Virus record (IMG/VR): IMGVR_UViG_3300035698_017813
Location: 1 to 40,283 of that record
Source: a virus
DNA length: 40,283 bases
Reading direction: 5' to 3' (one strand)
Numbering within the stretch: the first letter of the stretch is position 1; each line of letters starts with the position of its first letter. Made by a program: the position numbers and the translations under genes. The notes under the pieces were generated by a model. The model did not search any database. It was not told the DNA's origin and was given only the letters and a program-made list of their open reading frames with translations. Shown piece by piece: positions 9,036-18,509 of the stretch.

Positions 9036-9728
9036 TTATAAAATACTGCAATCAGATACGTCTGAACATCCCACTATGGTAATGGATACATCCCGTACAT
9101 TGGCATCCACACTACCACCTGTGAATATTCTGAGTGTGTCTGATGGTAGCAGGTGGATATCCGGCACTGAAAAAGATCCTGAAGGGTCATTCTGTGCAAA
9201 TGTTACCGTCCCAACTACATTAAGATTGTGATAAATATTGAAGATGTGATCTCCGTTTAAAGGAACTGTCGTAGAGGACGCTTTGTGTCCGGTCTCGAGT
9301 GAACTTATGTGCACATCTCGAGTAGCAATAAAAGACCCAAACATTTCGTTAGGGACTACAAAGCCTTGTAGGTAAAAAGCGATATCATATGGTACAGGTC
9401 TGCCTATCTCAGGAGAGAATGGTCTAACAACCGATGTGTTATCGATGATGTACATCTCGACTTTCGAGAGTATTTTGTAGCTGAGTGAGGTGCCTATAAC
9501 AAGGCGAATCCTGTAGAGCCCTTCGTAGATCGGGGTAAACAGGTAAGAGGCTGAACCGGCTAACAACTCAGTTGGAGCTGTAAACCGGCCAACATCGATT
9601 GGGGCATCTATATAAGTGGTTATACCTTCTGGGTCAATAATTAGCAGATCCAGATCAGCGAGGGCGATAGTCGAGGCAGTGACACCTAATTCCCAAGCTA
9701 TTTCTGTTTCTGCATTTAGAAGGTACAT
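9036..9728 (-). CDS. Two-part beta-rich structural protein, paralogous N-terminus
   Basis: Residues 1 to about 95 are related to the 110-residue protein at 4078-4410, with the same MYL.N start, DPEG..TY.D motif and YLFTP..EG strand. Residues about 105-230 add a second domain ending in a Cys-containing tail (GCSDVSDCSIL). The duplicated module suggests a repeated docking domain for appendage proteins. The ATG is three bases after the preceding stop. No catalytic motif is seen. Confidence 0.75.
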   Translation of the reverse strand: MYLLNAETEIAWELGVTASTIALADLDLLIIDPEGITTYIDAPIDVGRFTAPTELLAGSASYLFTPIYEGLYRIRLVIGTSLSYKILSKVEMYIIDNTSVVRPFSPEIGRPVPYDIAFYLQGFVVPNEMFGSFIATRDVHISSLETGHKASSTTVPLNGDHIFNIYHNLNVVGTVTFAQNDPSGSFSVPDIHLLPSDTLRIFTGGSVDANVRDVSITIVGCSDVSDCSIL

Positions 9729-9731
9729 TAA

Positions 9732-10253
9732 TTATCCGCTTATAGGTTTGGCATAGCTTATGGCAAATTTCTTCACAGTCACTGGACGCTTGTTACCGGT
9801 ACGAGCACCATTGACAACTTCGTCTTTGTGAAGGGTCATATTAGTAGCTTCAGCTACACGAATGAGACCATATTCTAATTCACAAGGAATATCCAGTGGA
9901 ACAATTTTTGTTAGACCAAAATGTTGATTTTCAAATCCAAGGGTTACGGTGGTTTGGAACTCAGCTTCACGCATATCCTTGTTTGTAATCGTTACAACTT
10001 GGGTAGTGAATGATTTCTTTTTACGGGCAGCAATAGCTTTTTGAGCCGGAGTAATTATACTTCGGACTATAGGTTCTGGGGTTTCGGGATCTTCAGCTTT
10101 AACGGCTGGCCCTGCTGGTGCGTTATCCAGAAATGGAATAGGTTCACCTTTAGCTTCGGCAACCATTGCAACCAGTTTAACGGTACTTATGTTCTTATTA
10201 AACTCTAAACCAAGGTCGGTAGCTTCAGCTACCAGATCAGTTCTTTCACTCAT
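9732..10253 (-). CDS. Capsid-associated protein with N-terminal HeH/LEM-like helices
   Basis: The 173-residue product is encoded immediately after the major capsid gene and its terminator. Residues 1-35 (LVAEATDLGLEF and VKLVAMVAEAKG) form the two-helix HeH/LEM or Rho-N-like motif often found at the start of capsid accessory proteins. A Pro/Ala/Glu linker (about 40-65) leads to a beta-rich domain. A good ribosome site (AGAAGGGA) precedes the ATG. A capsid decoration or head-completion role is likely from context. Confidence 0.75.
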   Translation of the reverse strand: MSERTDLVAEATDLGLEFNKNISTVKLVAMVAEAKGEPIPFLDNAPAGPAVKAEDPETPEPIVRSIITPAQKAIAARKKKSFTTQVVTITNKDMREAEFQTTVTLGFENQHFGLTKIVPLDIPCELEYGLIRVAEATNMTLHKDEVVNGARTGNKRPVTVKKFAISYAKPISG

Positions 10254-10275
10254 TTTAAATCCCTTCTGGGGTTGT

Positions 10276-10307
10276 TTAAATAAAAGAGCCCCCTCGAAAG
10301 AGGACTC
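10276..10307 (-). terminator. Intrinsic terminator after the major capsid gene
   Basis: Read on the minus strand, GAGTCCTC-TTTC-GAGGGGGCTC folds with CCTC/GAGG and GAG/CTC pairs and a small bulge, followed by TTTTATTT. It lies between the capsid stop (10331) and the next start (10253), so it would end or attenuate capsid transcripts before the downstream virion genes. Confidence 0.8.
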
Positions 10308-10330
10308 TATGTTACTGGCGTACTGTCAGA

Positions 10331-11620
10331 TTACTTTGAAGCACATACCAGGATTTTCAACAAACGCTCTTCACGTAATATGATACCTGCGTACCACATG
10401 TTGTAAGAGAAGAAGCCAGTAGTTCCGAAAGGATTGGCTAATTCAATCTTGCTTGGAGCTTGAGCGTTGAACTTGATCTTTCCGTTACCTTTCAGACCGA
10501 CTGTGGCAAAAGAGCCTTTAGTAGGAAGAAGGATAGGGAAAACGTCGTAGCGTTGCTCAGTATTGGCATAAGTACCACCGGTTAGAACACTCATTGCAGC
10601 AGCAGTGGTAGTGTCAAGAGTAGTAGCTGACAAAGTACCAGCGTAAGAACCATCGCCGTTCATTGCGTCTGCAGCACCTGAAGTCAGGTTACCAGCACCA
10701 CGGTAGACAACAGCAGATTCAGATTCAATGAAACGAACATCGTTCATTGCACCAACTTCGCCTTCAGCCAGGTTAGTTGCATCAGCATACTTGTATGCAG
10801 GAATGTAAACATACTCAGCGTTGTCAAATGCAGCCGCACCAGTAGCACGAATAACACTCTCAAGGTCATACTTAACTTCTGGGCCAACGATGGCATAGAA
10901 AGCTTTGTTAATGACTCGAGTATCAATCTTGGTAGAACCAGTAACGATTGAAGTGTTCTTCTCAGCACGGTTACGTACCAATTTACGAACTGAACGACGA
11001 ATTAAGTCGTAGTTGATTCGAGCAGCAGCGTCCAAAGAACCATCTTGAGCAGCAGCGTCAACACCGATTTCATCAAATGCTGTAGCAGAACCAACGTACA
11101 TGTTGGTAGTTGTAGCCATCATGTCCAACTGAATAAGATCTTCAGCACGACGGTTAGCTAGTAAACCAAGCTCTTCACGGTAATGAACCTGAACCATGTC
11201 TTCAGAAAACATGTCAACTTCGTCAGTGTAATCAATCATCTCGCCATAACGAGAGAACGCAGTTTCAATAGTGACTTTCTTGATAGTGCGCTTGTTGGTT
11301 GGACCAGAACCTTCTAAAAGACCAGCACCAGTACCATCAGTTTTAGTCAGGCCATCACTTACGTCAGAGATGTTACGTGAAGACAAGTAACCTTGAGCCG
11401 CAAATTTTGGATCAGATACTTCGTTGTCATAAATGTGCAACCACTTACTAACTTTGTAAGTTTGGCCCATCTTTAAAGGCATAGATCGACGGTCAGCCCA
11501 TTGAGCGTAAATCGAAACAGCATTAGAGGCTTTTACGCCTGCTTTGTCGTAATAATGGACAATCGTGTTTTGTCCATGAGTTGAAGCGCCTGTTACGCCT
11601 CCGTATACATTATCAACCAT
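10331..11620 (-). CDS. Major capsid protein (N4 gp56-like)
   Basis: The 429-residue product has the composition and layout of the HK97-fold capsid proteins of N4-like phages. It is Ala-rich and starts MVDNVYGG. A GEMIDYTDEVDMFSED region near residue 131 fits the E-loop/spine area, and it ends with a long beta-rich C-terminal domain. It follows a scaffold-like gene and is itself followed by a strong terminator, the usual arrangement for the most abundant virion protein. N4 gp56 is about 400 residues long. Assignment is by family resemblance and gene order. Confidence 0.9.
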   Translation of the reverse strand: MVDNVYGGVTGASTHGQNTIVHYYDKAGVKASNAVSIYAQWADRRSMPLKMGQTYKVSKWLHIYDNEVSDPKFAAQGYLSSRNISDVSDGLTKTDGTGAGLLEGSGPTNKRTIKKVTIETAFSRYGEMIDYTDEVDMFSEDMVQVHYREELGLLANRRAEDLIQLDMMATTTNMYVGSATAFDEIGVDAAAQDGSLDAAARINYDLIRRSVRKLVRNRAEKNTSIVTGSTKIDTRVINKAFYAIVGPEVKYDLESVIRATGAAAFDNAEYVYIPAYKYADATNLAEGEVGAMNDVRFIESESAVVYRGAGNLTSGAADAMNGDGSYAGTLSATTLDTTTAAAMSVLTGGTYANTEQRYDVFPILLPTKGSFATVGLKGNGKIKFNAQAPSKIELANPFGTTGFFSYNMWYAGIILREERLLKILVCASK

Positions 11621-11631
11621 GAGGAAATTTC

Positions 11632-12702
11632 CTAATTAGATGATTGGAGTTTTTTGTACCAATCATTATAAGCTTCATCGTCATCGTCTAAGTAGTCGAT
11701 GACACCTTTTCGATCAGCTCTTCCACGAGTGGGTGCTGCTGCTCGTTTTTTCTTGGCCTCTGATGATGCTTCACCGAATTTGTCCTCTGCATCTTGTGTC
11801 GGCTTATTTAAGTCTGCAACTTTGTTTCCAGTTTCCTGGGCTTGTTGCTGAGTTAAATGCTGCTGACCTGCAAGCATGTAGTATTCAATATCCGATTTCG
11901 TATTTCCATCGAGTACTTTCATTTTCATCGCCATGGGGGATACGATGTCGTACAGCCCAGTTTTGATGTCATTGTGCAGTCCCTGAATCATTTCGGGGTT
12001 ACTAGCGATTTTTTCTCGAGAATCATTGTCCCACTGTTGATCGATAACATCTACAGTGATTTGATACTCTTTGTCGTTCTCTATCTTGGTAGTAACTTCG
12101 TCTATGCCTAACTGACGATCATTTTTTCCATAGTCCCTAGGAGTATATGGATCAGCTTCTTCGTCAACATATAGGTCAAAAGTTTCTAGGTCATTAGATT
12201 TAAGGATTTGCTGTAAAGCACCCTTATCTCCTTTCAAAGCGTCTAGGGCAATATTTAATTGCTCCTGGGTAACGCCTTCGGTTTCAAGTGCAGATATCAT
12301 CTTCCGATATGGAGCGATCTTCTGCATTTTCTGTGTGTAGTCCATTGATTGACCAAACACAGTTTCAAATTTGCTGAGCATTTCTTCTTGAGTAAACTCA
12401 AATTCTTGCCCATTGGCTTTAAATTTATAGGATGTTACGGGTACCGATTTATCAGCTGCTGGATCTTCATCCAAATCAACCTTATCTTCTTCTCCACCAT
12501 CAGCTGGATCTGGATCTTCTTCAAATGCTTCAGTATCATCAGGTTCATTCCCACTTTCAAGGTCAGGAGCTACCGCATAAGTTTCTTCGGCTACCGGTAA
12601 GTCTTCTTCAGCGACACCTTCTTCTTTTCGCAATTCGCGAATAGCGTCAAGTGGATCGATGTCGTTAGCGAATACATCTTCTTGTGATAGCTCCTTTGTC
12701 AT
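11632..12702 (-). CDS. Scaffold-like capsid assembly protein (N4 gp57-like position)
   Basis: The 356 residues begin with a highly acidic, low-complexity N-terminus (residues about 20-90, many Glu, Asp, Pro). A Q-rich helical centre and a basic C-terminal patch with KKKRAAAPTRGRADRKG follow. An acidic, helical protein with a basic tail placed directly upstream of the capsid gene is typical of phage scaffolds. The ATG overlaps the preceding stop (TAATG). Confidence 0.85.
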   Translation of the reverse strand: MTKELSQEDVFANDIDPLDAIRELRKEEGVAEEDLPVAEETYAVAPDLESGNEPDDTEAFEEDPDPADGGEEDKVDLDEDPAADKSVPVTSYKFKANGQEFEFTQEEMLSKFETVFGQSMDYTQKMQKIAPYRKMISALETEGVTQEQLNIALDALKGDKGALQQILKSNDLETFDLYVDEEADPYTPRDYGKNDRQLGIDEVTTKIENDKEYQITVDVIDQQWDNDSREKIASNPEMIQGLHNDIKTGLYDIVSPMAMKMKVLDGNTKSDIEYYMLAGQQHLTQQQAQETGNKVADLNKPTQDAEDKFGEASSEAKKKRAAAPTRGRADRKGVIDYLDDDDEAYNDWYKKLQSSN

Positions 12703-13019
12703 TAGTTAAGCTCTCCATCTCGTTCAGCGATCTCTTCATCACTGAGGATAGGGTCTTTAGCACCCAAGTGAAACTGGTCAACAGTCATCATCCAGTAGCC
12801 TAAATTACTTCCGGCAATAAGGTCTTCCATAATGTTAACTCGACGTTCACGTTCCTGCGGAACTGCGAGTAAGCTTACAGAGGCCATGGCCTTTTGACCC
12901 AAATAGCCATTCAAAATAACTGTCTGAAAGTCAGGGTTCTTGCGTAAACGATCCAGTGCCTCACCTAAAACTATGTGGTGATCTTGGTCCTGGGTCATCA
13001 ATTCATCTTGGTTGCTCAT
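12702..13019 (-). CDS. Small conserved protein between portal and scaffold
   Basis: The protein has 105 residues and is mostly helical. The motif LNGYLGQKAMASVSLL sits around residues 37-52, followed by an ERERR..IMEDLIAGSNLGYW stretch. N4-like genomes have a short gene in this position (gp58). Function is not known; a role in head assembly is likely from its place and from the TAATG coupling to the scaffold gene. Confidence 0.8.
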   Translation of the reverse strand: MSNQDELMTQDQDHHIVLGEALDRLRKNPDFQTVILNGYLGQKAMASVSLLAVPQERERRVNIMEDLIAGSNLGYWMMTVDQFHLGAKDPILSDEEIAERDGELN

Positions 13020-13070
13020 TAGCGAGTCCGTGGTTAGTTTAATAAAATAGTCTGTATGTTATAGCAAAGT

Positions 13071-15053
13071 TTAATTAGGAGTCAATGACTCCATACGCTT
13101 TAAGCCTGCCTGAGTCTCTCTGTCGTAGATCTTCTCTCCAGCTGCCCTATCACGGTCATGATCTTTTTCAGCCATCTTCTGGTTGAACTGAGCGCCCTCA
13201 GCACGCTGTGTGAAGTCTAAGTCTCTAAGATCGGTGTCAGAACTAACCAACTTAGCTTTGGCTTCTGCAAGAACTGCATTGGCAGTCTTAAGGCGCATAT
13301 CAACCTGATTCTCCATTGCTCGAGATTCACGTTCCATGATTTCAACTTGCTTCATCTTGACTTCAAGCTGTTTCATCTGCTCAACATATGGATCAGGTTG
13401 AGGCTTGAACTCTTCAATAGACTTAGCCAGGTCAGGCATTTTGTGTAGCTTAGCTATCTGCCCCATTAGCATGGACTTCATTTCTGGTTCCATACTCTGT
13501 CCCAGGGTCTGCAGCAAGAAGCTGAGCTCTTGAGCCTTAGACGAATTATCTTCGGATGTGGATACTTCGATCTGGATGTCGATCGCACCTTTCAAATCAT
13601 CACGACTGATTGGGATGAACTGCTCATTGGTGATACGAATAACTTCCCGTTCTTGCAGAAACTCACTGTTGTACGATAGCCACTTACGCATCAATGGCTT
13701 GATTAAGTTTTCGGCTATGTTCCGTACAATGTCTAATCTACGTACAGACACTGCATCCATAGTTCCTCTGGCTGATGTGGCAGTGTTACCCAGGCTAGTT
13801 CCATTGATTCCACCGCTGAAGCTCTTAACACCCAGGAGAGACTCTGTTTCATGGTTAACCATGCCCAGTACATCAAACACACTGTTGGGTATGGCATTGT
13901 AGTTACCATCATAGAAATCAGCTGAGCTGCCATTGAACTCAAAGTTTTTACCGTTAAGGAAACGCTTCTTGTTCAGTGGGTCCATGGAACCAACTCGTAA
14001 ACCTTTCTGAGCGTTGTTGGAGTTAGCCATGTTGTCCAAGATTCCACGCTTAATAGCCGTGGTCACCTTCTGGTTGTCCCCGATTAGCTCAGCGTTTGCT
14101 TCACCATAAACTTGGAATGGGATCGAATTGTTTGCCAAGATAAGGAATGGAAGTGCCTCATCAGGATAAGGATTAGACTCGAGCTGCAGGATGACATCAT
14201 CTACCCAGGTACAGACTATAGGCTCAGCCATACCAGTATTATTAATATCATAATTGCCCCAATACTCGTATACAACCATCTTCTTCCTGGCTTTATCTGA
14301 GAATTTGAACTCACTTTCATCTTGCTCTTCATAGTCAGCCTCATCTCCACGGTTGGTACCGTCGAGCTTGTCCAGGTTCTTATACTTACCCATCTTCTTC
14401 AAAGTGCTGAGATCAGACTCATAGCGATGGATAACGAACTGTGCCTTATCCATGTCACCCTCTGCAGTAGGATCAATATAAATATCCTCTAATCTACAGA
14501 TCTGGGCATGTGGCCTATTGACTAAAACTTTAAGCTGTTTAACAAGCTTGGTACCAACCTGAGTTGGCAATCCAGACAGTGTATCTACATCGAACACTGG
14601 CATCTCAACCTCTATCTCCTCGTCTTCGTAGTCCCATGAACACTTGGTGATCACGGTTCCTTCTGAGTAATAGAGCTTGATAACATCTGTCATAAAACGG
14701 TATCGATTGAACTGCCTGGTAAACTGGTAATTCAATACGAGCTGGTTCTGCTCTGCAGCTGCTCTATCCTCAAAAGTGATAGGGCTACATTTGATTATGT
14801 CTTGATCAGATACAAAGGGGTCTTTGACAGAAGCGTGCTGCCACTCATCTTGACGTTTAATATCACGAGATACTATTGCAGATTTGCCTTTCTCTTCGTT
14901 GCCATACAACTCACCGTTGTACTGCTTTCTCCAAGAGTCAACTTTGGCTACCATCTCAAGCCGCATTGTATCTGCAGCTACCATGTCAGCCTTGAAAGCC
15001 TTCAGCAATTCTGCCTTCTTAGGTTTTCCAGTGGGTGTTGTCATGTCAACCAT
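13071..15053 (-). CDS. Portal protein (N4 gp59-like)
   Basis: The product has 660 residues and forms the dodecameric DNA gate at the capsid vertex. It has an N-terminal helical wing, a central stem/crown region rich in conserved aromatics (YIDPTAEGDMDKAQFVIHRY near residue 191), and the GVKSFSGGINGTSLGNTA loop near residue 408. A long C-terminal coiled coil (about 560-660) has many Met, Glu and Lys residues. The size is a little under the roughly 760 residues of N4 gp59. Gene order portal, small protein, scaffold, capsid supports the call. Confidence 0.9.
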   Translation of the reverse strand: MVDMTTPTGKPKKAELLKAFKADMVAADTMRLEMVAKVDSWRKQYNGELYGNEEKGKSAIVSRDIKRQDEWQHASVKDPFVSDQDIIKCSPITFEDRAAAEQNQLVLNYQFTRQFNRYRFMTDVIKLYYSEGTVITKCSWDYEDEEIEVEMPVFDVDTLSGLPTQVGTKLVKQLKVLVNRPHAQICRLEDIYIDPTAEGDMDKAQFVIHRYESDLSTLKKMGKYKNLDKLDGTNRGDEADYEEQDESEFKFSDKARKKMVVYEYWGNYDINNTGMAEPIVCTWVDDVILQLESNPYPDEALPFLILANNSIPFQVYGEANAELIGDNQKVTTAIKRGILDNMANSNNAQKGLRVGSMDPLNKKRFLNGKNFEFNGSSADFYDGNYNAIPNSVFDVLGMVNHETESLLGVKSFSGGINGTSLGNTATSARGTMDAVSVRRLDIVRNIAENLIKPLMRKWLSYNSEFLQEREVIRITNEQFIPISRDDLKGAIDIQIEVSTSEDNSSKAQELSFLLQTLGQSMEPEMKSMLMGQIAKLHKMPDLAKSIEEFKPQPDPYVEQMKQLEVKMKQVEIMERESRAMENQVDMRLKTANAVLAEAKAKLVSSDTDLRDLDFTQRAEGAQFNQKMAEKDHDRDRAAGEKIYDRETQAGLKRMESLTPN

Positions 15054-15056
15054 AAT

Positions 15057-15368
15057 TTATACCAGTACCGAGTCTACTTCAAACTGAACAATGCTAGAGG
15101 AGCCAACCCAAGAACCCAAGGTAAAGGATACTTGAACGGAATATGTCCCTTCGAGGGTAATATCACCAGAAATAATTTCAAAATAAAACTTACCGTCTAT
15201 TCCATCTGTCGAAAGTGAGGCAGCTCTGCTTACTGATGTTAGATTAGGACGTTGAATCCTAACGGTTATTAGCGAAGCAGTTGAGATATCTACAACGGTA
15301 GAACCCTCGAAAACTTCTAGTTCCACTCGAGTTCCTACATCACCAACAAATATTTTCTGATCTGGCAT
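15057..15368 (-). CDS. Small beta-sandwich protein, baseplate-upper-protein-like
   Basis: The 103 residues have an all-beta pattern. FVGDVGTRVELEVFEG is followed by strands ending ITLEGTYSVQVSFTLGSW, like the N-terminal domain of BppU-type phage proteins and other small neck/appendage domains. It lies three bases upstream of the portal start. It probably takes part in the neck or tail; the family assignment is tentative. Confidence 0.75.
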   Translation of the reverse strand: MPDQKIFVGDVGTRVELEVFEGSTVVDISTASLITVRIQRPNLTSVSRAASLSTDGIDGKFYFEIISGDITLEGTYSVQVSFTLGSWVGSSSIVQFEVDSVLV

Positions 15369-15370
15369 GG

Positions 15371-15523
15371 TTACCCCAGGGAAGTCTGATAATTAAATAA
15401 CCGTTTAATGATAACGTTAAACAGTGCATTTTGCTCTATATTTACTTTGCTAGTGATATTTTGGTCAACAGCAATCTTCAATAAGTGAGACTGATTGATT
15501 GATACTTTAAGGTTCAGGGTCAT
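15371..15523 (-). CDS. Micro-protein, 50 residues
   Basis: Start MTLNLKVSI, end YQTSLG. The ATG overlaps the stop of the 57-residue gene before it (ATGA), and the stop lies just before the next gene, so the frame fits the coupled operon exactly. It is a basic, mixed helix/strand peptide with no known domain. Confidence 0.65.
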   Translation of the reverse strand: MTLNLKVSINQSHLLKIAVDQNITSKVNIEQNALFNVIIKRLFNYQTSLG

Positions 15524-15693
15524 ATACACACCTTAAATGCCAAGACACGAGCTATTTGTGTCTTACGTTTTATGTACTCTTTCCAGCCCGGGCCTAATAG
15601 TGCAGCAAAACCAAATAACCCAAGGGATGCCATGCCTAGGGGCTTATCAGTTGTGATTACCCCAAGGGTAGCCATCGATATAGGGTTAGGCAT
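15520..15693 (-). CDS. Micro-protein with one membrane-like segment, 57 residues
   Basis: Start MPNPISMATLG, with a hydrophobic Gly-rich stretch at residues about 20-36 (MASLGLFGFAALLGPG) followed by a basic tail (KEYIKRKTQIARV). The ATG overlaps the preceding stop (TAATG) and its stop overlaps the next start (ATGA). It may be a small membrane or tail-tip peptide; function unknown. Confidence 0.65.
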   Translation of the reverse strand: MPNPISMATLGVITTDKPLGMASLGLFGFAALLGPGWKEYIKRKTQIARVLAFKVCI

Positions 15694-16466
15694 TATGGTT
15701 GTCTCGTCTGAATAATGTCATTACCGGATGAGGTAGCCACTATATCAATACCTGCAGCCTCTAACCCACCGTCAGACTTATTAGTTAAAGGTTTAGCCAC
15801 ACTAAGTCCAAGCCTGATATGGATCTCATCAACTAAAGCAGTGAGAGAAGATAGGTCTACTGCTCCTGTAACATCAATAGTGCTAAGGTTATTTAATGCC
15901 TCTATAGCATCTGTAGTTACTGTTAAATCTGCTTTAAATGCCTCAGCGTTAGCTGCTCTTGTAAACTCAGTATATACCTCTACAGCAGTAGCCCCACTAT
16001 AACCTGCACCAGAAGTAAGAGTCCTTATAGCCTCTTGCCACACTAAAGCAGAAATATCTGCTTTATCCTGTGCTGTTACACCAGACCCACTGGTTACTAC
16101 TTGTAGCCCTGCTGAATTATTGGGGATCACTTGCACGTTGTTCTGCACAAGAATTCCACTCTGTATATCAAACATATTGTTGTTAGAGCCAACCAGTTTA
16201 ACCGAGTACGCACCACTGAAAGACTCAAACTCTATTTGATAGCCATTCAGCATTTCAACGGAGCGAGAGTAAACAACCCCCGCTATACTGTACTCAGTAT
16301 TATGCCTGTGTGTCCTTAGTTCGGTGCGCCCTTCTTCGGTTGCCTCCCATGTGCGTAGATTCTTACGGAATACATCTGTGTCGAACTGGTACAAAGAACC
16401 AGATACAACACTTAAATCAGCGCGTGGTACAAATATAACATGCGTTACTGGGTTGACAGTTATCAT
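15693..16466 (-). CDS. Conserved neck/tail structural protein, 257 residues
   Basis: The N-terminal domain (residues 1 to about 125) has the pattern VIFVPRADL..VSG.LY..D...FR, the THRHNTEYSIAG element and NGYQIEFE..SGAYSV. Together these mark a family common beside virion genes in marine phages. The rest is a Thr/Ala-rich helical linker (about 125-210) and a short C-terminal tail. No enzyme motif is seen. It probably builds a tail or appendage attachment; function inferred from context. Confidence 0.8.
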   Translation of the reverse strand: MITVNPVTHVIFVPRADLSVVSGSLYQFDTDVFRKNLRTWEATEEGRTELRTHRHNTEYSIAGVVYSRSVEMLNGYQIEFESFSGAYSVKLVGSNNNMFDIQSGILVQNNVQVIPNNSAGLQVVTSGSGVTAQDKADISALVWQEAIRTLTSGAGYSGATAVEVYTEFTRAANAEAFKADLTVTTDAIEALNNLSTIDVTGAVDLSSLTALVDEIHIRLGLSVAKPLTNKSDGGLEAAGIDIVATSSGNDIIQTRQP

Positions 16467-16471
16467 CTGCG

Positions 16472-18175
16472 TTACGCATCAGAGCTTCGAATAGTATTAA
16501 TAGTCTGTGCCGTATTACCTAACACCGCTGAGGTGATAAAAGGCTCTATTAGGTTTACAGGGTCACGTACCTCAACCACTACAGATACGTCTGAGCCATA
16601 GGTGTATGAGAATGTTTCTATAGAGGAAGCTGGTACTTTATCTAGGTAAGCATTCCACACATTATTGGCTATTGATGCGGTGCCAATAACTGCTGATGTT
16701 ATTGTGTACGTGTTAGTACCATTGTGGCTCGTGTAAGGCACTAACTTAGAAACACCTGTGTTTAGCACTACCCTGATACTACCTACATCGGGAGTGTTGT
16801 CAGGGATTGCATTAACAACCACACTTGTAACTGCACCAGCTGGTAGTGCCGTTGATAGGGTCATCTGATTCTTTTGAACAGCAGGATTACCTTCTCCGTC
16901 AAGTGTTGAACCATCCCACGGGTACACAGTGACAGACCCGTCACCGACTTCGAGATTACCTGAACCAAATGAGACAACATCAGGAGGTGATACTGCATTA
17001 CCTGATAGGTCAGTAAGTTTGTCACGAGTAGACAATACACTTGTCACACCTTGACCATAACCACCGATAATTGCTGTACCTGTAGACACACCAAAGAAGG
17101 GTGCTTTGACAACGATAGCAGTTACTGTTCCAGCAATATTAGCTGTGACACCACCTTGAGTTATCGAGTTGTTGTCTATAGGAGCATCACCTGTGAGTAG
17201 CTGAACCCACATTGTACCTGTTGCACCATCATCCTTTAGAGCCAGTAGCTGTGCTGTCGCGCCATTGGCAAATGTTAATGGGGTCACATCGGCTTCAAGG
17301 AACGAACCACCAGACTCAGCATCATAATTAAAGCTGTGGGTGATACCACGAAAAGCTCTTGAGGGAAGTCCGTACAATGTGCCTGATGACGTATCGTCTG
17401 CGAGGTACTTGGTGTACTCGTATAAGCTGTTGATGCTGTTAGCACCATACGTCCAAGCACTATAGTAGAATTCATCCCCACCAAGACCGTCAGCGTCAAT
17501 ACCATTATAACCTTCACTAGCATTGCTGATGCCTGTGAGTGCGCCAACAGTAGCTCTAGCAGTTGTGTTGTTCAGGTCGGTTTCTGAGTCCAAGAACATG
17601 AAGTTCTTACCACGTTCAGTGCCATTGACAAACGATTCCTTCCAAGTGCCTCCATGGGGTCTAGCTAGACCGTAGAGTTTACGTTGGTCTATATCACCAC
17701 CACTAGCTGCGAAGTCATGTACCTTTACTAAGAATCTATGTGTGATACCTTTGCTGGCATCTGGATTCAGGCCACCATTAGAGTTCCACCAATCATCAGC
17801 TATTAGGACACCAGATTGTAGGATACCGACAACCGAAGTGTTACCTTGGACTACAAGCGAATCCCATATCTTCTGTGTTGAACCCACTAGACCTTCTGTG
17901 ATTGATACGTCATAAAGATGCTCAATAGCAGCATCAGTGATCGTGTAGGGAGATTTCAGTCGTAAGATAAAATCAGTTGAGCGTTTAGTGGCTACAGGTA
18001 GAGTTCTGTCCACAATGTCATCGCCTGAGAAAGCTGCATCATCTGACAGGTCACCTAACCATCTATGGAACTCAATACCTGAAGCATAAGTTGGACTGCC
18101 TCCACCATGGTCGTCACCAATGTAATCGATAACTGAGCTAGAATTGACTGACCAATCCGCTGCAATAATAGGCAT
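16472..18175 (-). CDS. Large virion protein, 567 residues
   Basis: This is a Gly/Ser/Thr/Asp-rich, beta-strand protein with no signal peptide. The N-terminus MPIIAADWSVNSS and the early segment (GIEFHRWLGDLSDDAAFSGD) resemble a virion-protein family seen next to beta-helix genes in marine phages. The C-terminal 200 residues look like stacked beta sandwiches. It is likely a tail or whisker protein. The ATG is coupled to the preceding gene. Confidence 0.75.
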   Translation of the reverse strand: MPIIAADWSVNSSSVIDYIGDDHGGGSPTYASGIEFHRWLGDLSDDAAFSGDDIVDRTLPVATKRSTDFILRLKSPYTITDAAIEHLYDVSITEGLVGSTQKIWDSLVVQGNTSVVGILQSGVLIADDWWNSNGGLNPDASKGITHRFLVKVHDFAASGGDIDQRKLYGLARPHGGTWKESFVNGTERGKNFMFLDSETDLNNTTARATVGALTGISNASEGYNGIDADGLGGDEFYYSAWTYGANSINSLYEYTKYLADDTSSGTLYGLPSRAFRGITHSFNYDAESGGSFLEADVTPLTFANGATAQLLALKDDGATGTMWVQLLTGDAPIDNNSITQGGVTANIAGTVTAIVVKAPFFGVSTGTAIIGGYGQGVTSVLSTRDKLTDLSGNAVSPPDVVSFGSGNLEVGDGSVTVYPWDGSTLDGEGNPAVQKNQMTLSTALPAGAVTSVVVNAIPDNTPDVGSIRVVLNTGVSKLVPYTSHNGTNTYTITSAVIGTASIANNVWNAYLDKVPASSIETFSYTYGSDVSVVVEVRDPVNLIEPFITSAVLGNTAQTINTIRSSDA

Positions 18176-18507
18176 TATTCTACTCCTACAAAATCAAAAC
18201 CATAATAAATAGAAGCTAACACTCCTAACCCTTCTTGTACTTTTGCTAGTGCTGCCAACGCTTCTGCTTGCCTGTCTGCTGCCACTTTAGTTGCCACGTA
18301 TGCATCCAGATTGGTAATAGTCATAGCTGGTAGGTGGTCTTTGGCATAATACTTAACACCACTATCCACACCATAAGCCCTTAGTTTTCCCGATAGCGAA
18401 ATCGTGTGTGGCGAGTGCTCTTGAATCGTCATATTAAACTGGTTGTATTGCAAATAATCTAAATTAATTGCGGGCAGAGAACCCTGTACACTTGTTTTAA
18501 TCGCCAT
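18175..18507 (-). CDS. Hypothetical structural protein, 110 residues
   Basis: Start MAIKTSVQGSLPAINL. It has a short beta region followed by a helix rich in Ala (residues about 70-95). It stands alone between two large virion genes with only a few bases either side, so a role in joining those proteins or as their chaperone is possible. No family is recognised. Confidence 0.7.
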   Translation of the reverse strand: MAIKTSVQGSLPAINLDYLQYNQFNMTIQEHSPHTISLSGKLRAYGVDSGVKYYAKDHLPAMTITNLDAYVATKVAADRQAEALAALAKVQEGLGVLASIYYGFDFVGVE

Positions 18508-18509
18508 TT

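Noticed and set aside
12349-12644. Plus-strand frames opposite the scaffold gene
   Set aside because: They mirror the acidic, repetitive codons of the scaffold gene and have no ribosome sites.
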